This document shows positions 31,926-40,713 of a stretch of 42,961 bases of DNA, piece after piece. How positions within the stretch are numbered: the first letter of the stretch is position 1; each line of letters starts with the position of its first letter. This DNA comes from an uncultured Coriobacteriales bacterium. GTDB lineage: Bacteria > Actinomycetota > Coriobacteriia > Coriobacteriales > UMGS124. The DNA lies in contig CABQHM010000030.1 in NCBI GenBank assembly GCA_902464015.1, forward strand, positions 1 to 42,961, in the 5' to 3' direction. A program made the position numbers and the translations under genes. The notes below the pieces were generated by a model, which was given only the letters and a program-made list of their open reading frames with translations, was not told the DNA's origin and searched no databases.

Positions 31926-33650
31926 ATGAACGAGCGCGCGATGCGTGAGTACACCCGCTGGGCGGAGAGGGTCACCGATCCTGAGCTCGCCGAGCAGCTC
32001 AGCGCCATGAAGGGCGACGAAAAGGCCATTGAGGACGCGTTCTTTCAGGACCTCGAGTTCGGCACGGCAGGCCTGCGCGGCGTGCTCGGAGCCGGCTCGA
32101 ACCGCATGAACGTCTACACGGTCGCACTCGCCACGCAGGGCCTGGCCAACTACCTCAAGGCGAACTTCGACGAGCCCAGCGTTGCCATCTGCCGCGACTC
32201 GCGCCACAAGGGCGAGCTTTTCTGCCATGTGGCCGCCGAGGTGCTGGCGGCCAACGGCGTCACGGCCCATCTCTACCCGCGCCTGGAGCCCACTCCCGCC
32301 TGCTCCTTCGCCACGCGCGACCTGGGGTGCTCGGCCGGCATCAACATCACCGCAAGCCACAACCCCGCTGAGTACAACGGCTACAAGGTGTACGGCGCCG
32401 ACGGCTGCCAGATCACCACGCAGGCTTCCAAGGACATTCTCGCCGCCATCAGCCAGGTCGACATCTTCGACGGCGTGGCGCGCATGCCCTTCGACGAGGC
32501 CATGGACGCGGGCCTGGTCGATTACATCGGCGAGGGCACCATCGAGCGCTTTGTGGACGCCGTGGCCCAGCAGTCCCAGCATGTGGAGGCGCCCGCCGAC
32601 GGCGCCGACCTCAAGGTCGTGTACACCCCGCTCAACGGCGCGGGTCTGGAGTGCGTTTCGAAGATCCTCGAGCGCATCGGTGTGACCGACGTGACCGTGG
32701 TCCCCGAGCAGGCCCAACCCGACGGTGACTTCCCCACTTGCCCCTACCCCAACCCCGAAATCAGGCAGGCGCTGCAGAAGGGCCTGGAGCTGTGCGCCGA
32801 GGTACACCCCGACCTGCTCCTTGCCACCGACCCCGACGCCGACCGCACGGGCATCGCCGTGCCCCACAAGGGCGAGTATGTCCTGCTGAGCGGCAACGAA
32901 GTGGGCGTGCTTCTCTCCGACTGGCTCGCTGCCCGCGCCGCGGCCCGCGGCGAGAACGTCGCGGACAAGCTCGTGGTCACCACCATCGTGAGCTCGTCGA
33001 TGCTCGACGCCCTGGCCCGCAAGCACGGCTTTGAGCTGCGCCGCACGCTTACCGGCTTCAAGTACATCGGCGAGCAGATCGCCCGCCTGGAGGAGAAGGG
33101 CGAGCAGGGCAGGTTTCTCTTCGGCTTCGAGGAGAGCTACGGCTATCTGAGCGGCACCTACGTGCGCGACAAGGACGCCGTGGTGGCCTCCATGCTCATC
33201 TGCGAGATGGCGCGTGACTACAAGGGCCGCGGCATGGACCTGGTCGACGCCGTGGAGGCGCTCTACGACGAGCTCGGCTACTATCGCAACCGCACGATCT
33301 CGCTGGCCTACCCCGGCGCTGAGGGCGCAGAGCAGATGCGTGCCATCATGGCCGGCCTACGCGCCGAGCACCCCGCCCAGCTCGCAGGCCTTGCGGTGGA
33401 GGGCGTGGTCGACTACGCCCAGGGTGCGACCATGCCCCGCATCGGCGGCGACGCAGCCGACGAGCAGACCCTGCCGGGCGCCAACGTGTTCGAGATCAAC
33501 CTGGAAGGCTCCAACAAGGTCATCATCCGCCCGAGCGGCACCGAGCCCAAGATCAAGGCCTACGTGTTCGCCCGCGGCACGACCGATGCCGAGGCGCTCG
33601 CCCTTGTCGACGAGCTGGACGCCGCAGCCCGCAAGCTCCTGGGCGCCTAG
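31926..33650 (+). CDS. Phosphoglucomutase/phosphomannomutase (PgcA-like)
   Basis: A 574-residue alpha-D-phosphohexomutase interconverting hexose 1- and 6-phosphates, supplying sugar nucleotides for the envelope and linking to glycolysis. Domain 1 has LEFGTAGLRGVLGAGSNRMN and the phosphoserine loop TASHNPAEYNGYK with catalytic Ser144. Domain 2 has the Mg-binding DPDADRTGIAVP, domain 3 the sugar-binding GFEESYGYLSG, and domain 4 the phosphate-binding RPSGTEPKIKAYV. The length matches the longer PgcA/PGM2-type branch, which acts mainly on glucose phosphates. The ATG at 31926 has AAGGAG upstream. It is the only clear plus-strand gene here, divergent from groESL. Confidence 0.95.
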   Translation: MNERAMREYTRWAERVTDPELAEQLSAMKGDEKAIEDAFFQDLEFGTAGLRGVLGAGSNRMNVYTVALATQGLANYLKANFDEPSVAICRDSRHKGELFCHVAAEVLAANGVTAHLYPRLEPTPACSFATRDLGCSAGINITASHNPAEYNGYKVYGADGCQITTQASKDILAAISQVDIFDGVARMPFDEAMDAGLVDYIGEGTIERFVDAVAQQSQHVEAPADGADLKVVYTPLNGAGLECVSKILERIGVTDVTVVPEQAQPDGDFPTCPYPNPEIRQALQKGLELCAEVHPDLLLATDPDADRTGIAVPHKGEYVLLSGNEVGVLLSDWLAARAAARGENVADKLVVTTIVSSSMLDALARKHGFELRRTLTGFKYIGEQIARLEEKGEQGRFLFGFEESYGYLSGTYVRDKDAVVASMLICEMARDYKGRGMDLVDAVEALYDELGYYRNRTISLAYPGAEGAEQMRAIMAGLRAEHPAQLAGLAVEGVVDYAQGATMPRIGGDAADEQTLPGANVFEINLEGSNKVIIRPSGTEPKIKAYVFARGTTDAEALALVDELDAAARKLLGA

Positions 33651-33684
33651 GTCACACGGCGCAAACCATATTCCAGGAAACGCA

Positions 33685-33730
33685 AACGCCCGCCCCGTGC
33701 ACTCGCATCGAGCAGCACGGGGCGGGCGTT
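33685..33730 (+). terminator. Strong terminator after the phosphohexomutase gene
   Basis: A perfect 16-bp stem (AACGCCCGCCCCGTGC with its mirror) around a 14-nt loop, about 35 nt past the stop codon. The T-run is short (TTCTT). The stem could work on both strands between these convergent genes. Confidence 0.8.
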
Positions 33731-33746
33731 CTTAGTTGACCAACAA

Positions 33747-33774
33747 AAAGGCCGCCCCCGATGGGACGGCCTTT
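33747..33774 (-). terminator. Terminator of the ferric-reductase-like gene
   Basis: AAAGGCCG and CGGCCTTT form an 8-bp stem. On the minus strand it runs into TTTTTGTTGG, about 30 nt past the stop codon; on the plus strand it is followed by CTTTG, so it may be bidirectional. Confidence 0.75.
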
Positions 33775-33805
33775 CTTTGACTGCGTAAAGCTACGGGCGC
33801 AAACG

Positions 33806-34510
33806 CTACTCGGCGTCGGCGACCTTGGCCTTCTTGTCGACCGAAGCCTTGTAGAGGCGCAGGGCCGCGTAAATGACGATGATCACGATGTAGAGGATCA
33901 CGTGGATGGAGCCGACGCTGCCCATGTTGGCAAGGGACAGACCCAGGGCCATGGCCACATGGACGCCGAGCAGGGCAACCATGAGGTAGGCGAACTTCTG
34001 CAGGCGGCGCCACACGGTGGCGTTCATGGCGGAGCGGATGAACTTGAACGACGTCACGCTCAGCACCACGAAGATGATGGTGAGGACAAGGGCAACGATG
34101 AGCGAAGCGGCAAGCGTGGGCTTGAGGTTGCCGAAGTTGGAAAGCATCGGCAGGTAGCTCTTCAGGTAGGTCACGATGTGGCCGATGTAGAAGATGAACG
34201 AAAGAATCGAAAGCTCGCCGCGAATGGGCAGCAGGCCGCGCTTGATCTTGCTGCTGTCAGGCAGGGCGCCGGTGAACATGACAAGCGCCAGGAAGAACGT
34301 GCCCAGATAGCCCTTCTGGAACATGAAGGTAAGCCAACGCCACTGGTTGGTGTTGACACCGGTGAGCACCGTCCAAAGGTACACGACGAGAGCGACCGTA
34401 GCGACAACGTAGAAGACCACCGAGTACTTACGCAGCGGCCTTGCGAGCGGGAACGCGACGATTGCCGTTATGGCAAGCGCCAGCAATATGCTGATAATCT
34501 CTGCATCCAT
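33806..34510 (-). CDS. Ferric-reductase-like transmembrane haem protein
   Basis: A 234-residue membrane protein with about six helices, resembling the ferric-reductase-like/MsrQ domain that carries haem b and moves electrons across the membrane. Candidate haem ligands are His111 (YIGHIVTYL) and His184 (LLGVHVAMAL), with RGELSILSFIFYIGH matching the usual start of the haem-binding helices; His203 is in the last helix. There is no cytoplasmic FAD/NAD domain, so it needs a partner protein. The ATG at 34510 has a GAGGGAGAG site. It is a single-gene unit between two terminators. The class is fairly sure, the partner and substrate are unknown. Confidence 0.75.
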   Translation of the reverse strand: MDAEIISILLALAITAIVAFPLARPLRKYSVVFYVVATVALVVYLWTVLTGVNTNQWRWLTFMFQKGYLGTFFLALVMFTGALPDSSKIKRGLLPIRGELSILSFIFYIGHIVTYLKSYLPMLSNFGNLKPTLAASLIVALVLTIIFVVLSVTSFKFIRSAMNATVWRRLQKFAYLMVALLGVHVAMALGLSLANMGSVGSIHVILYIVIIVIYAALRLYKASVDKKAKVADAE

Positions 34511-34716
34511 GACGAAACTCTCCCTCTTTCTGACTGCGGGCCCTCATACCCTTGGAACGTACCTTACCTTAGATGTGCCCTCTTTGCCATCGTAAAAACC
34601 GTCAGTGACCTCGTCTGAAAACCATTAAACCTGACGGGAAGTGCCTTTTTATCCCCAAACGAGTGTTAGATAGTTTTGTATGATGCCAAATACCTGGTGT
34701 TTTGTTGCGAAAACAA

Positions 34717-34744
34717 TTGTGTGACATCAAAGAGTGTCGCACAA
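34717..34744 (-). terminator. Possible terminator at the end of the six-gene operon
   Basis: On the minus strand TTGTGCGAC pairs with GTCACACAA (one mismatch) over a 10-nt loop and is followed by TTGTTTTCG. The stem overlaps the last codons and stop of the final gene. Confidence 0.45.
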
Positions 34745-36628
34745 CACACATGCCACGAACTGCTGGGCGCCCATTGTGGAAGGCTCTGCCATGCCCAGTT
34801 CACGCAAAAGGACGCTGGGTGCGAGCATGGCGACGTCACCGGTTGTGGCCCGTTTGACGCGCTTCACATGCGCGCCCAAGGCCTGCGCATGGTCGGGCGC
34901 GGCCCCTTGGACATAGGACATCGTGAGCCAATTGCGCGCCTTGTGGAGAAGCCCACGCCACAGGCGGCACTCGTTCTCAAAGCGAGCAGGCGACTCTTCA
35001 CGCGTCGCACGGGGGGCCACGCCCTCGTTGAGACCGAGCAGCACGCAGGCCTTGGTTTCGAGGCCCGCAAACGCGGCGGGGATGCCCACGCGCACATCCC
35101 ACAACCTGCCGCCAAACCCGCGGTCCACCGCAGCCAGGTTGGCGCGGCTGAAAAACTCGCCGGCGTTTTGGGCAACGACAGGCTCGCACAGGCGCGTGAA
35201 CGTGAGGTTCTCGTTGGGCGACACGATATCGATGAGCTGGCGACCGTGCTTGCGGCTTGCCTTGGCGATGAGCGCCCGGGCCTGCGCGTAGCGCTTGGCG
35301 AGAAGTTCTGCCCCTTCGAAGGGCTCGGGGGCAGAAGCGTCAAGCGAGGCGAGGGCGTCGAGAACGTGCATGTTGCGCTCGGCAGCATAGGCAACAAGTC
35401 CCGCCCAGGCTTTTGCGGAGATGTCCGCGCGGCCCAGGCCGACCCAGGTACGCCAGCACATAAGGTCGTGCTCGTTGGCCGCAAGACCAAGCAGCGTAAA
35501 CGATTGAAGCGTGGCCACACTCGCAACGCGACGGGGGTCTCCGCCCACAGGCTGGCCCTCAGTGCAGGTGACCGTGGCGATACCCGCCGCCTTGAGCTTC
35601 TGGCAGACGTCTTTGAGCATGCTTCCCTGGGGAATGACCACGCACACCTCGTTGGGGTACACGAGGTCGTCGAACGGAATCGGCTCGCAACCGTCCTTTG
35701 CCACCTGGGTCCCGGCCTCCCCTGCCGCAGATGCGGCTTCGGTCAGCTCCAGGTCTTGAGAGAGGTCCACAGCGACATTGCCGAGAATGTACTTCACGGT
35801 CTTCGCGCAGGTCTGGACCTCAGTGAGGGGCTCGGGCGACTTTACGACGAACGTGTCTTCCGGGAAATCGAGCGGGGCCTGCGCGAGGCGCACGGGCTCA
35901 ACGGCACGCGCTTGCGCGAAGCGGGCAAGGCTCGCGCCTGTTGCCGCAGCGTCGAAGAAAGGATTGGCGACGCTGCAATCGCCGGCAAGCAACAGCTCCT
36001 GGCCAGCGAGCGCCTCGATAAGGCGCAGCTGCGCCAGGCTGATAAGGTTCGCGTCGTCCACCAGCACGTGCGCCGCACCCAGGCGCTGGGCGATTTCAGG
36101 ACAGGAGCGCACGGCGTTGAGGGCGCGGGCACCCAGCTCGCGCACGTCGTAGGCACCAAACGCAGCGAGCGCATCGACATAGCGACGGGCAGGCTCGCCC
36201 TGAGGCACAGGCAGCTCGCCTGCGTCCCATGCGCGATACAGCTCCTTGCAGGCCGCGGCGAGGTCCTCCTTGCCCATGCCCGCTTGGCGCAGGTCGGCAA
36301 TGAGAATGGAGCGCTCCACGTCGAGCAACGTGCGCGGACCGTGGCCGTACAACGCCTGCGCGTCCTTGTCGGCAAGCACCTCGTAGCTGAGCGCTCGAGC
36401 CGACACCACGCGCAGGCGCTCGACCGACTCTGGACCGGCGGACACGCGAAATCCCAGGCGACGCTTGAACGCGGCCGCCGCATCCTTCGAGGCGCACACC
36501 ACCATGAGGTCGGCGACGTCGCAGCCGCCGTCGAGCAAGGCGCGGGCGCGCTCAAGCAGACGCCCCGTCTTGCCGCTTGACTGCGCGCCCTCGAGTATCG
36601 CGACCGTCGGGCTTTGCTGGCCGGCCAT
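34727..36628 (-). CDS. UvrD-like P-loop ATPase with degenerate helicase motifs (copy 1)
   Basis: A 633-residue protein related to superfamily 1 helicases of the UvrD/AddB type. The Walker A motif EGAQSSGKT is at residues 14-21. ASKDAAAAFKRRLG recalls motif Ia, and HVLVDDANLIS (about 187-197) takes the place of the Walker B VDExQD. GLNEGVAP (about 532) with FENECRLWRGLLHKARN resembles motifs V and VI, but the TRA arginine-finger sequence is missing. No PD-(D/E)XK nuclease motif is seen. It may be an inactive or partner subunit that binds DNA or ATP. The start is ATG 36628 or GTG 36640; both have poor ribosome sites and lie at the end of the preceding gene, so translation is coupled. Confidence 0.7.
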   Translation of the reverse strand: MAGQQSPTVAILEGAQSSGKTGRLLERARALLDGGCDVADLMVVCASKDAAAAFKRRLGFRVSAGPESVERLRVVSARALSYEVLADKDAQALYGHGPRTLLDVERSILIADLRQAGMGKEDLAAACKELYRAWDAGELPVPQGEPARRYVDALAAFGAYDVRELGARALNAVRSCPEIAQRLGAAHVLVDDANLISLAQLRLIEALAGQELLLAGDCSVANPFFDAAATGASLARFAQARAVEPVRLAQAPLDFPEDTFVVKSPEPLTEVQTCAKTVKYILGNVAVDLSQDLELTEAASAAGEAGTQVAKDGCEPIPFDDLVYPNEVCVVIPQGSMLKDVCQKLKAAGIATVTCTEGQPVGGDPRRVASVATLQSFTLLGLAANEHDLMCWRTWVGLGRADISAKAWAGLVAYAAERNMHVLDALASLDASAPEPFEGAELLAKRYAQARALIAKASRKHGRQLIDIVSPNENLTFTRLCEPVVAQNAGEFFSRANLAAVDRGFGGRLWDVRVGIPAAFAGLETKACVLLGLNEGVAPRATREESPARFENECRLWRGLLHKARNWLTMSYVQGAAPDHAQALGAHVKRVKRATTGDVAMLAPSVLLRELGMAEPSTMGAQQFVACVLCDTL

Positions 36629-36630
36629 GG

Positions 36631-37419
36631 CTAGAGCCACGCACCCTTGGCGGAGTCAAACTCGCGCTGGGTTCCATCGGCCGCGACCACACCCCACACG
36701 CTGTAGTCGATGACGAGGGGCTCGACAGCAGGTGTCTCGGTGGGCTGCTCCTCGGAGTCGGCTGCCGGGGCGGTCTGATCGTCGACCAGGGCGGCTTCGA
36801 CAGGCCCATCGACCTGCTCGGCCTCAGCAAGCTGCTCACTTGCAGCCTGCGCAGCAGCCTCGGCCTGCTCCTCTGCCTGCTTGGCAACCTCGGCCTGCTT
36901 GGCCTGCCAGGCGGTGCGCTGGGCGGCAAGCGACTGCGCGGAGGGCAGACACACCTCAACGGGGCCCTCGCCGAAGGTGCCGGCATTGCACAGGTCGCGC
37001 AGTTGGGCGGCAACATCCTCGAATACAGGCAGCTCGGTGCCGGGCTCAACCGCAAAGCGCACGACGTTCTTGGCAAGGAGCAGGTCGATTTCGCGGTAGT
37101 CGACCGTCTGCTCGCCGCGCTCGCCACGGCTCTTGTTGAAGCTCTTGATGTTCTCGCCCACGAAGTAGCGCTTGCCGGTGAGCCATTCCTTCACGTGCGG
37201 CCACACCTCGTCGGCGCCCTCGTCAGTGCTGAGCCAGTACTTCTTGGCGAAGTTTACCTTGAGCTGCATCACGTTGGCAGCCGGGTCGGCGGCGGGATGG
37301 CTGCGCACCGTGGTGGGCGCGAGGTGGATGAAGGCCCTCTTCACGTCGGCGGCAGACTCGGCGTTGTATTCGCGCTCGTCAAGCGAGGCAATGAGCATAA
37401 GAGAAGGATGAACGATCAT
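36631..37419 (-). CDS. Unknown protein with an Ala/Glu-rich helical segment
   Basis: A 262-residue protein I do not recognise. Residues 1-160 look globular (MIVHPSLMLIASLDEREY, FAKKYWLSTDEGADEVWPHV, GKRYFVGENIKSFNK). Residues about 175-230 are very rich in Ala, Glu and Gln (AWQAKQAEVAKQAEEQAEAA) and probably form a long helix or coiled coil. A short tail (IDYSVWGVVAADGTQREFD) looks like a beta hairpin. The ATG at 37419 has AAAGGT upstream; the earlier in-frame ATG at 37479 has none. It lies between the two UvrD-like genes, so it may bridge them. Confidence 0.6.
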   Translation of the reverse strand: MIVHPSLMLIASLDEREYNAESAADVKRAFIHLAPTTVRSHPAADPAANVMQLKVNFAKKYWLSTDEGADEVWPHVKEWLTGKRYFVGENIKSFNKSRGERGEQTVDYREIDLLLAKNVVRFAVEPGTELPVFEDVAAQLRDLCNAGTFGEGPVEVCLPSAQSLAAQRTAWQAKQAEVAKQAEEQAEAAAQAASEQLAEAEQVDGPVEAALVDDQTAPAADSEEQPTETPAVEPLVIDYSVWGVVAADGTQREFDSAKGAWL

Positions 37420-37479
37420 GGCATGACCTTTCTCAAAGGTCGCAGGCGACACCAACGCGCCACCTGCGGCTCTGTGCAT

Positions 37480-39474
37480 CTAGTAAGTCCGTACCTGTGC
37501 GCGCAGGTCCTGTTCGTCGAAGGCGATAACGCCCCAGGCAGCCAGGGCATAGTCGGCGATGACACTGCGGCGCACGCTCATATGGCGGCGACCGTCGATA
37601 CCGGCACTCACGCGATAGCCCTTGAGGTTGAGCTTCTCGGACACCTCAAGGTCGACATCGGCAAACGAGCTGATGGCAAGCGTTTTCTTAGCGCATCCTG
37701 CCAGAGTGTAGAAAAGTGCGCGGGCCTTCTTGTCGATACTCTGGCGCACCTTGGCGGAGGCGCTGGCCGCATCGAAGTAAGCGTGCTCGGGAAGCCAGCC
37801 GTTCATGCAGCCGGCAAGCACCAGGTGATCGCACGACACGCCTACCACATCGTCATAGGAGCACACACCCACGCCGGCCGCGTCGCCAAAGAAATCGCGG
37901 CGAGTCGCGCAGGCGTGCACGCCGGCAAACATCTGTGCCGCGCTGGCATCGGGACCCGCAGCCAGGCACACGTCGAGAAGTGCCTCGCTCATGCGACGAA
38001 CGCCCAGCTTGGAGGCGAGTTTGTCGATGAGGGTGCGCCCGGTGAGACCTGCGAGCTCGTCGATGAGGGTATGCCCCGCCAGGTAGGCCTCGGCTACGGC
38101 ATCGTGCGTGGAACCGATGCTTCCTTCAGACACGGCGGCGACCAGGCTCTCAAGCGCCTCGACGATAGTCTTGCCCTCCTCGGCGCAGTCGTGCGTGGCC
38201 AGCTCGCAGAACACGTTGCTGCATGCCACATAGTCGCCCACGCCGCACCACACACGCCAGCAGATGCCGTCCTGAGGATTGGCGAGCAAGCCGAGCATGC
38301 TTACGAAACGCGCCTCGTCGCACTCCTCGACCTTGCGGAAGTTCGCGCTCACGAGCTGGCCGGTCGCCATCTTGCGCACAGGCAGGTCGGTAGCCTTGAG
38401 GGCCTTGGCAAGAGAGCGGGCCCAGGTGAGGTTGGGTGCGGCAACGACGACCCGCGAGGGGTCGGCACCGGCGTCCACCTTGTCTTTCACCCAGGACGCG
38501 ACCTTGGCGAACTCTTCCTTCCACCCAAAGCTCTCGAGCAGCTCGACGCCCTCGATGGGCGCGACCGTGCAGGGCACGGCATACGTGTCGGCGACCTCAT
38601 GCTCGCCGCACGAGTCGAGAAGGCCCAGCGAAAGCGCATCGAGGAAGCCTGAATCGGCCAGCTGGGAGGCGGCACCGGCAACCATGCCGGTCGCCGGGGC
38701 AGGCAGCACCACACTCACCGCGCCCTCGTTGCGGGCGCAGAACTCCTCGATTCCCTTGCCATACGGGAAGGGGTCGGCACCCTCGGAGGTGTCGGTGGGG
38801 TCGGCACAAGCCCACAGGCTCTCGGGGGCCAGGGCCTCAAGCACAAGCTGCGAGGCGCGGTTAAGCGCCTGATAGTCATCCACAACGAAGTGACGTACAG
38901 GCAATGCGCACGACGGGTCGGCCAGCGTTGCCAGATAATGCACGCACATGCCGGCAAGCTCGCAGGGATGGATCGGACCGTAGGCGGTCAGGCAGGTGCG
39001 AGCCAGGTTGAAGACCTTCTGCTCGTCCTTCTCCCAGAAGAAATAGGGGTCGTCGGCCTCGAGGGTCGTGAGGCTCTTGCGGAAAAAGCCGAGCATGCCC
39101 TTGAGCTGCTTGGCCGCCACGCCCGTGGTCTTGAGGTCCTCCTTCACGAAGTCGTCCTCAAAAGGCATGATGAGCCTGGGGGCGCGGTGCGTGAACGCCT
39201 GGGCCTCGGGGGTCGACAGGATCGAAAGCTCCAGGTCACGTGCGCAGGTCACGGTCACGCCACGTGCCGCCACGTCGGCCATCGCCTGCACGGCCGCGTC
39301 GCTGCCAACAACGACACACACCTGCTCGGCCGGCACGCCTGAAGCGAGCAGTGCCTCGACGCGTGCCCGCACAAGGGCCGTCTTGCCCGCGTTGTGCGGG
39401 CCCTGCGCCATGAGGAAGCGCACCTGGGCGTTTGCCTGCACCGCCTCCTGGGCGGTCATGGTCTGCAAAGTCAT
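37480..39474 (-). CDS. UvrD-like P-loop ATPase with degenerate helicase motifs (copy 2)
   Basis: A 664-residue relative of the gene two places downstream. Walker A is QGPHNAGKT (residues 24-32), and HFVVDDYQALNRAS (about 195-208) replaces VDExQDxN, which is close to a true UvrD motif II. CDHLVLAGCMNGWLP (about 548) and SIDKKARALFYTLAGCAKK match motifs V and VI without the TRA arginine. CADPTDTS stands where motif III GDxxQ would be. No nuclease or zinc-finger motif is visible. The ATG at 39474 has AGGAAGAAG upstream, and the gene lies 11 nt after the ferredoxin-like gene, so it is clearly in the operon. Confidence 0.7.
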   Translation of the reverse strand: MTLQTMTAQEAVQANAQVRFLMAQGPHNAGKTALVRARVEALLASGVPAEQVCVVVGSDAAVQAMADVAARGVTVTCARDLELSILSTPEAQAFTHRAPRLIMPFEDDFVKEDLKTTGVAAKQLKGMLGFFRKSLTTLEADDPYFFWEKDEQKVFNLARTCLTAYGPIHPCELAGMCVHYLATLADPSCALPVRHFVVDDYQALNRASQLVLEALAPESLWACADPTDTSEGADPFPYGKGIEEFCARNEGAVSVVLPAPATGMVAGAASQLADSGFLDALSLGLLDSCGEHEVADTYAVPCTVAPIEGVELLESFGWKEEFAKVASWVKDKVDAGADPSRVVVAAPNLTWARSLAKALKATDLPVRKMATGQLVSANFRKVEECDEARFVSMLGLLANPQDGICWRVWCGVGDYVACSNVFCELATHDCAEEGKTIVEALESLVAAVSEGSIGSTHDAVAEAYLAGHTLIDELAGLTGRTLIDKLASKLGVRRMSEALLDVCLAAGPDASAAQMFAGVHACATRRDFFGDAAGVGVCSYDDVVGVSCDHLVLAGCMNGWLPEHAYFDAASASAKVRQSIDKKARALFYTLAGCAKKTLAISSFADVDLEVSEKLNLKGYRVSAGIDGRRHMSVRRSVIADYALAAWGVIAFDEQDLRAQVRTY

Positions 39475-39484
39475 GGTCTTCTTC

Positions 39485-40711
39485 CTACCGTTCGTATATC
39501 TGTTCGATGTTAAGCATCTTCTTCATGCGGTTGACCACGGAGTGGGCGCGACCCCTGTCGTCGGTCACACTCGGCAGCACCCAGTGCTGCACCACCGCGC
39601 CCGACGCCACGTCGGGAGCCATGACGTCCTCGTAGAGCGTGAGTGCGTCGGTGGGGCAGATGTCGGTGCAGCAGCGGCACTTCACGCAGTCGGCGGGAGA
39701 ATGGTCCACGCCCTCGCCCGTCTCGTCCTTCCACTTCGTGATGGCACCCGTGGGGCAGAACGTCGCGCAGCCGTAGCATGTACGGCACTTCGAGGCGTCG
39801 ATCACCACGCGACCCCACAGCCTCGTGTCAAGCGTCACGTTCTCGGGCTCGCCGAGCTCGGCAAGCGCGTCGAGCAGGCGCTCGCGACGGTCGGGGATGA
39901 AGTGGGGCAAGGTGCCGTCCTTCATCGTCTTCATGAAGCGGGCCGCCTGGGCACGGCCGCTCTCGTCGCACACGACCTCGGGCTCGTCGGACTTCAGTAC
40001 CTCCGGCGTCACCGCGTCGCTCAAGGCGCACAGCATGGAGCGGCCCGTCTCGCTCAAGAGGCGTCGGCGGTTCTCGTCGTAGGGCAGCGACTGGGTGAAG
40101 GCGCTCTTCTCGCCCTCGTCAAGCATGGCCTCGCGGGGCAACTTGTCGGTGAGCTCGACGCGCACGTCGCTTCTCCAGGCACTCAGCAGCTCGTCTGCCG
40201 TGGCGGCGACCAGCTCGTAGGTCTGCTTGCCCACGCTGCGCTCGCAGGTGTCGCACGCACCGTGCACGAGCACCACCCGGTCGGCACCGGCGGCCACCAG
40301 GCTCACGCACACCGACTCGTCCACGCGGCCAAGGCAGCGCACGCGCGTTGCGCGCTGCGGATCGACGCAGGCGGCGTAGCGCTCCCAAGCGTGGTCGCAC
40401 ATGACGACGCCCACGCCCTTGGCGGCGATGAGCGCGTCGAGCGCCGTGGTGGCGAGCACCGCGTCGTTGGGGTTGTTCGCCTCAAGCGCGCAGGTGGGAC
40501 ATACCGTGGCGCATGTGCCGCAGCCCACGCACAGGTCGGAGTCGACGCTCACCTCGTCTTGCGAGATGGAAATGGCACCCGTCGTGCAGGCATCGGCGCA
40601 CTTGGTGCACGACGCCTTGCGGTTGCGCATGACGGCGCAGCGATACGGAAACGCCTTCAACACGTCGCTGGCGATGCCGTCAAACACCCCCAGCATTCTG
40701 CTCGTAGCCAT
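39485..40711 (-). CDS. Two-ferredoxin-domain electron-transfer protein with MvhD-like centre
   Basis: A 408-residue iron-sulfur protein. Two 4Fe-4S clusters near the N-terminus are marked by CTKCADAC (residues 35-42) and CVGCGTCATVCP (61-72). Two more near the C-terminus are marked by CRTCYGCATFCP and CVKCRCCTDICP. Between them, VRCLGRVDESVCVSLVAAGADRVVLVHGACDTC (about 124-156) resembles the MvhD/HdrA-type delta domain, which carries a 2Fe-2S cluster and passes electrons between flavin or hydrogenase subunits. It may feed a molybdoenzyme or the exported flavoprotein. It is 2 nt downstream of torD; the upstream extension of the frame is a torD shadow. The ATG at 40711 has no strong ribosome site, so it is probably coupled. 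Confidence 0.82.
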   Translation of the reverse strand: MATSRMLGVFDGIASDVLKAFPYRCAVMRNRKASCTKCADACTTGAISISQDEVSVDSDLCVGCGTCATVCPTCALEANNPNDAVLATTALDALIAAKGVGVVMCDHAWERYAACVDPQRATRVRCLGRVDESVCVSLVAAGADRVVLVHGACDTCERSVGKQTYELVAATADELLSAWRSDVRVELTDKLPREAMLDEGEKSAFTQSLPYDENRRRLLSETGRSMLCALSDAVTPEVLKSDEPEVVCDESGRAQAARFMKTMKDGTLPHFIPDRRERLLDALAELGEPENVTLDTRLWGRVVIDASKCRTCYGCATFCPTGAITKWKDETGEGVDHSPADCVKCRCCTDICPTDALTLYEDVMAPDVASGAVVQHWVLPSVTDDRGRAHSVVNRMKKMLNIEQIYER

Positions 40712-40713
40712 GG

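Noticed and set aside
34676..38652. Long plus-strand frames (634 and 691 codons) opposite the UvrD-like genes
   Set aside because: No ribosome sites or motifs; the minus-strand genes have P-loops and operon spacing.
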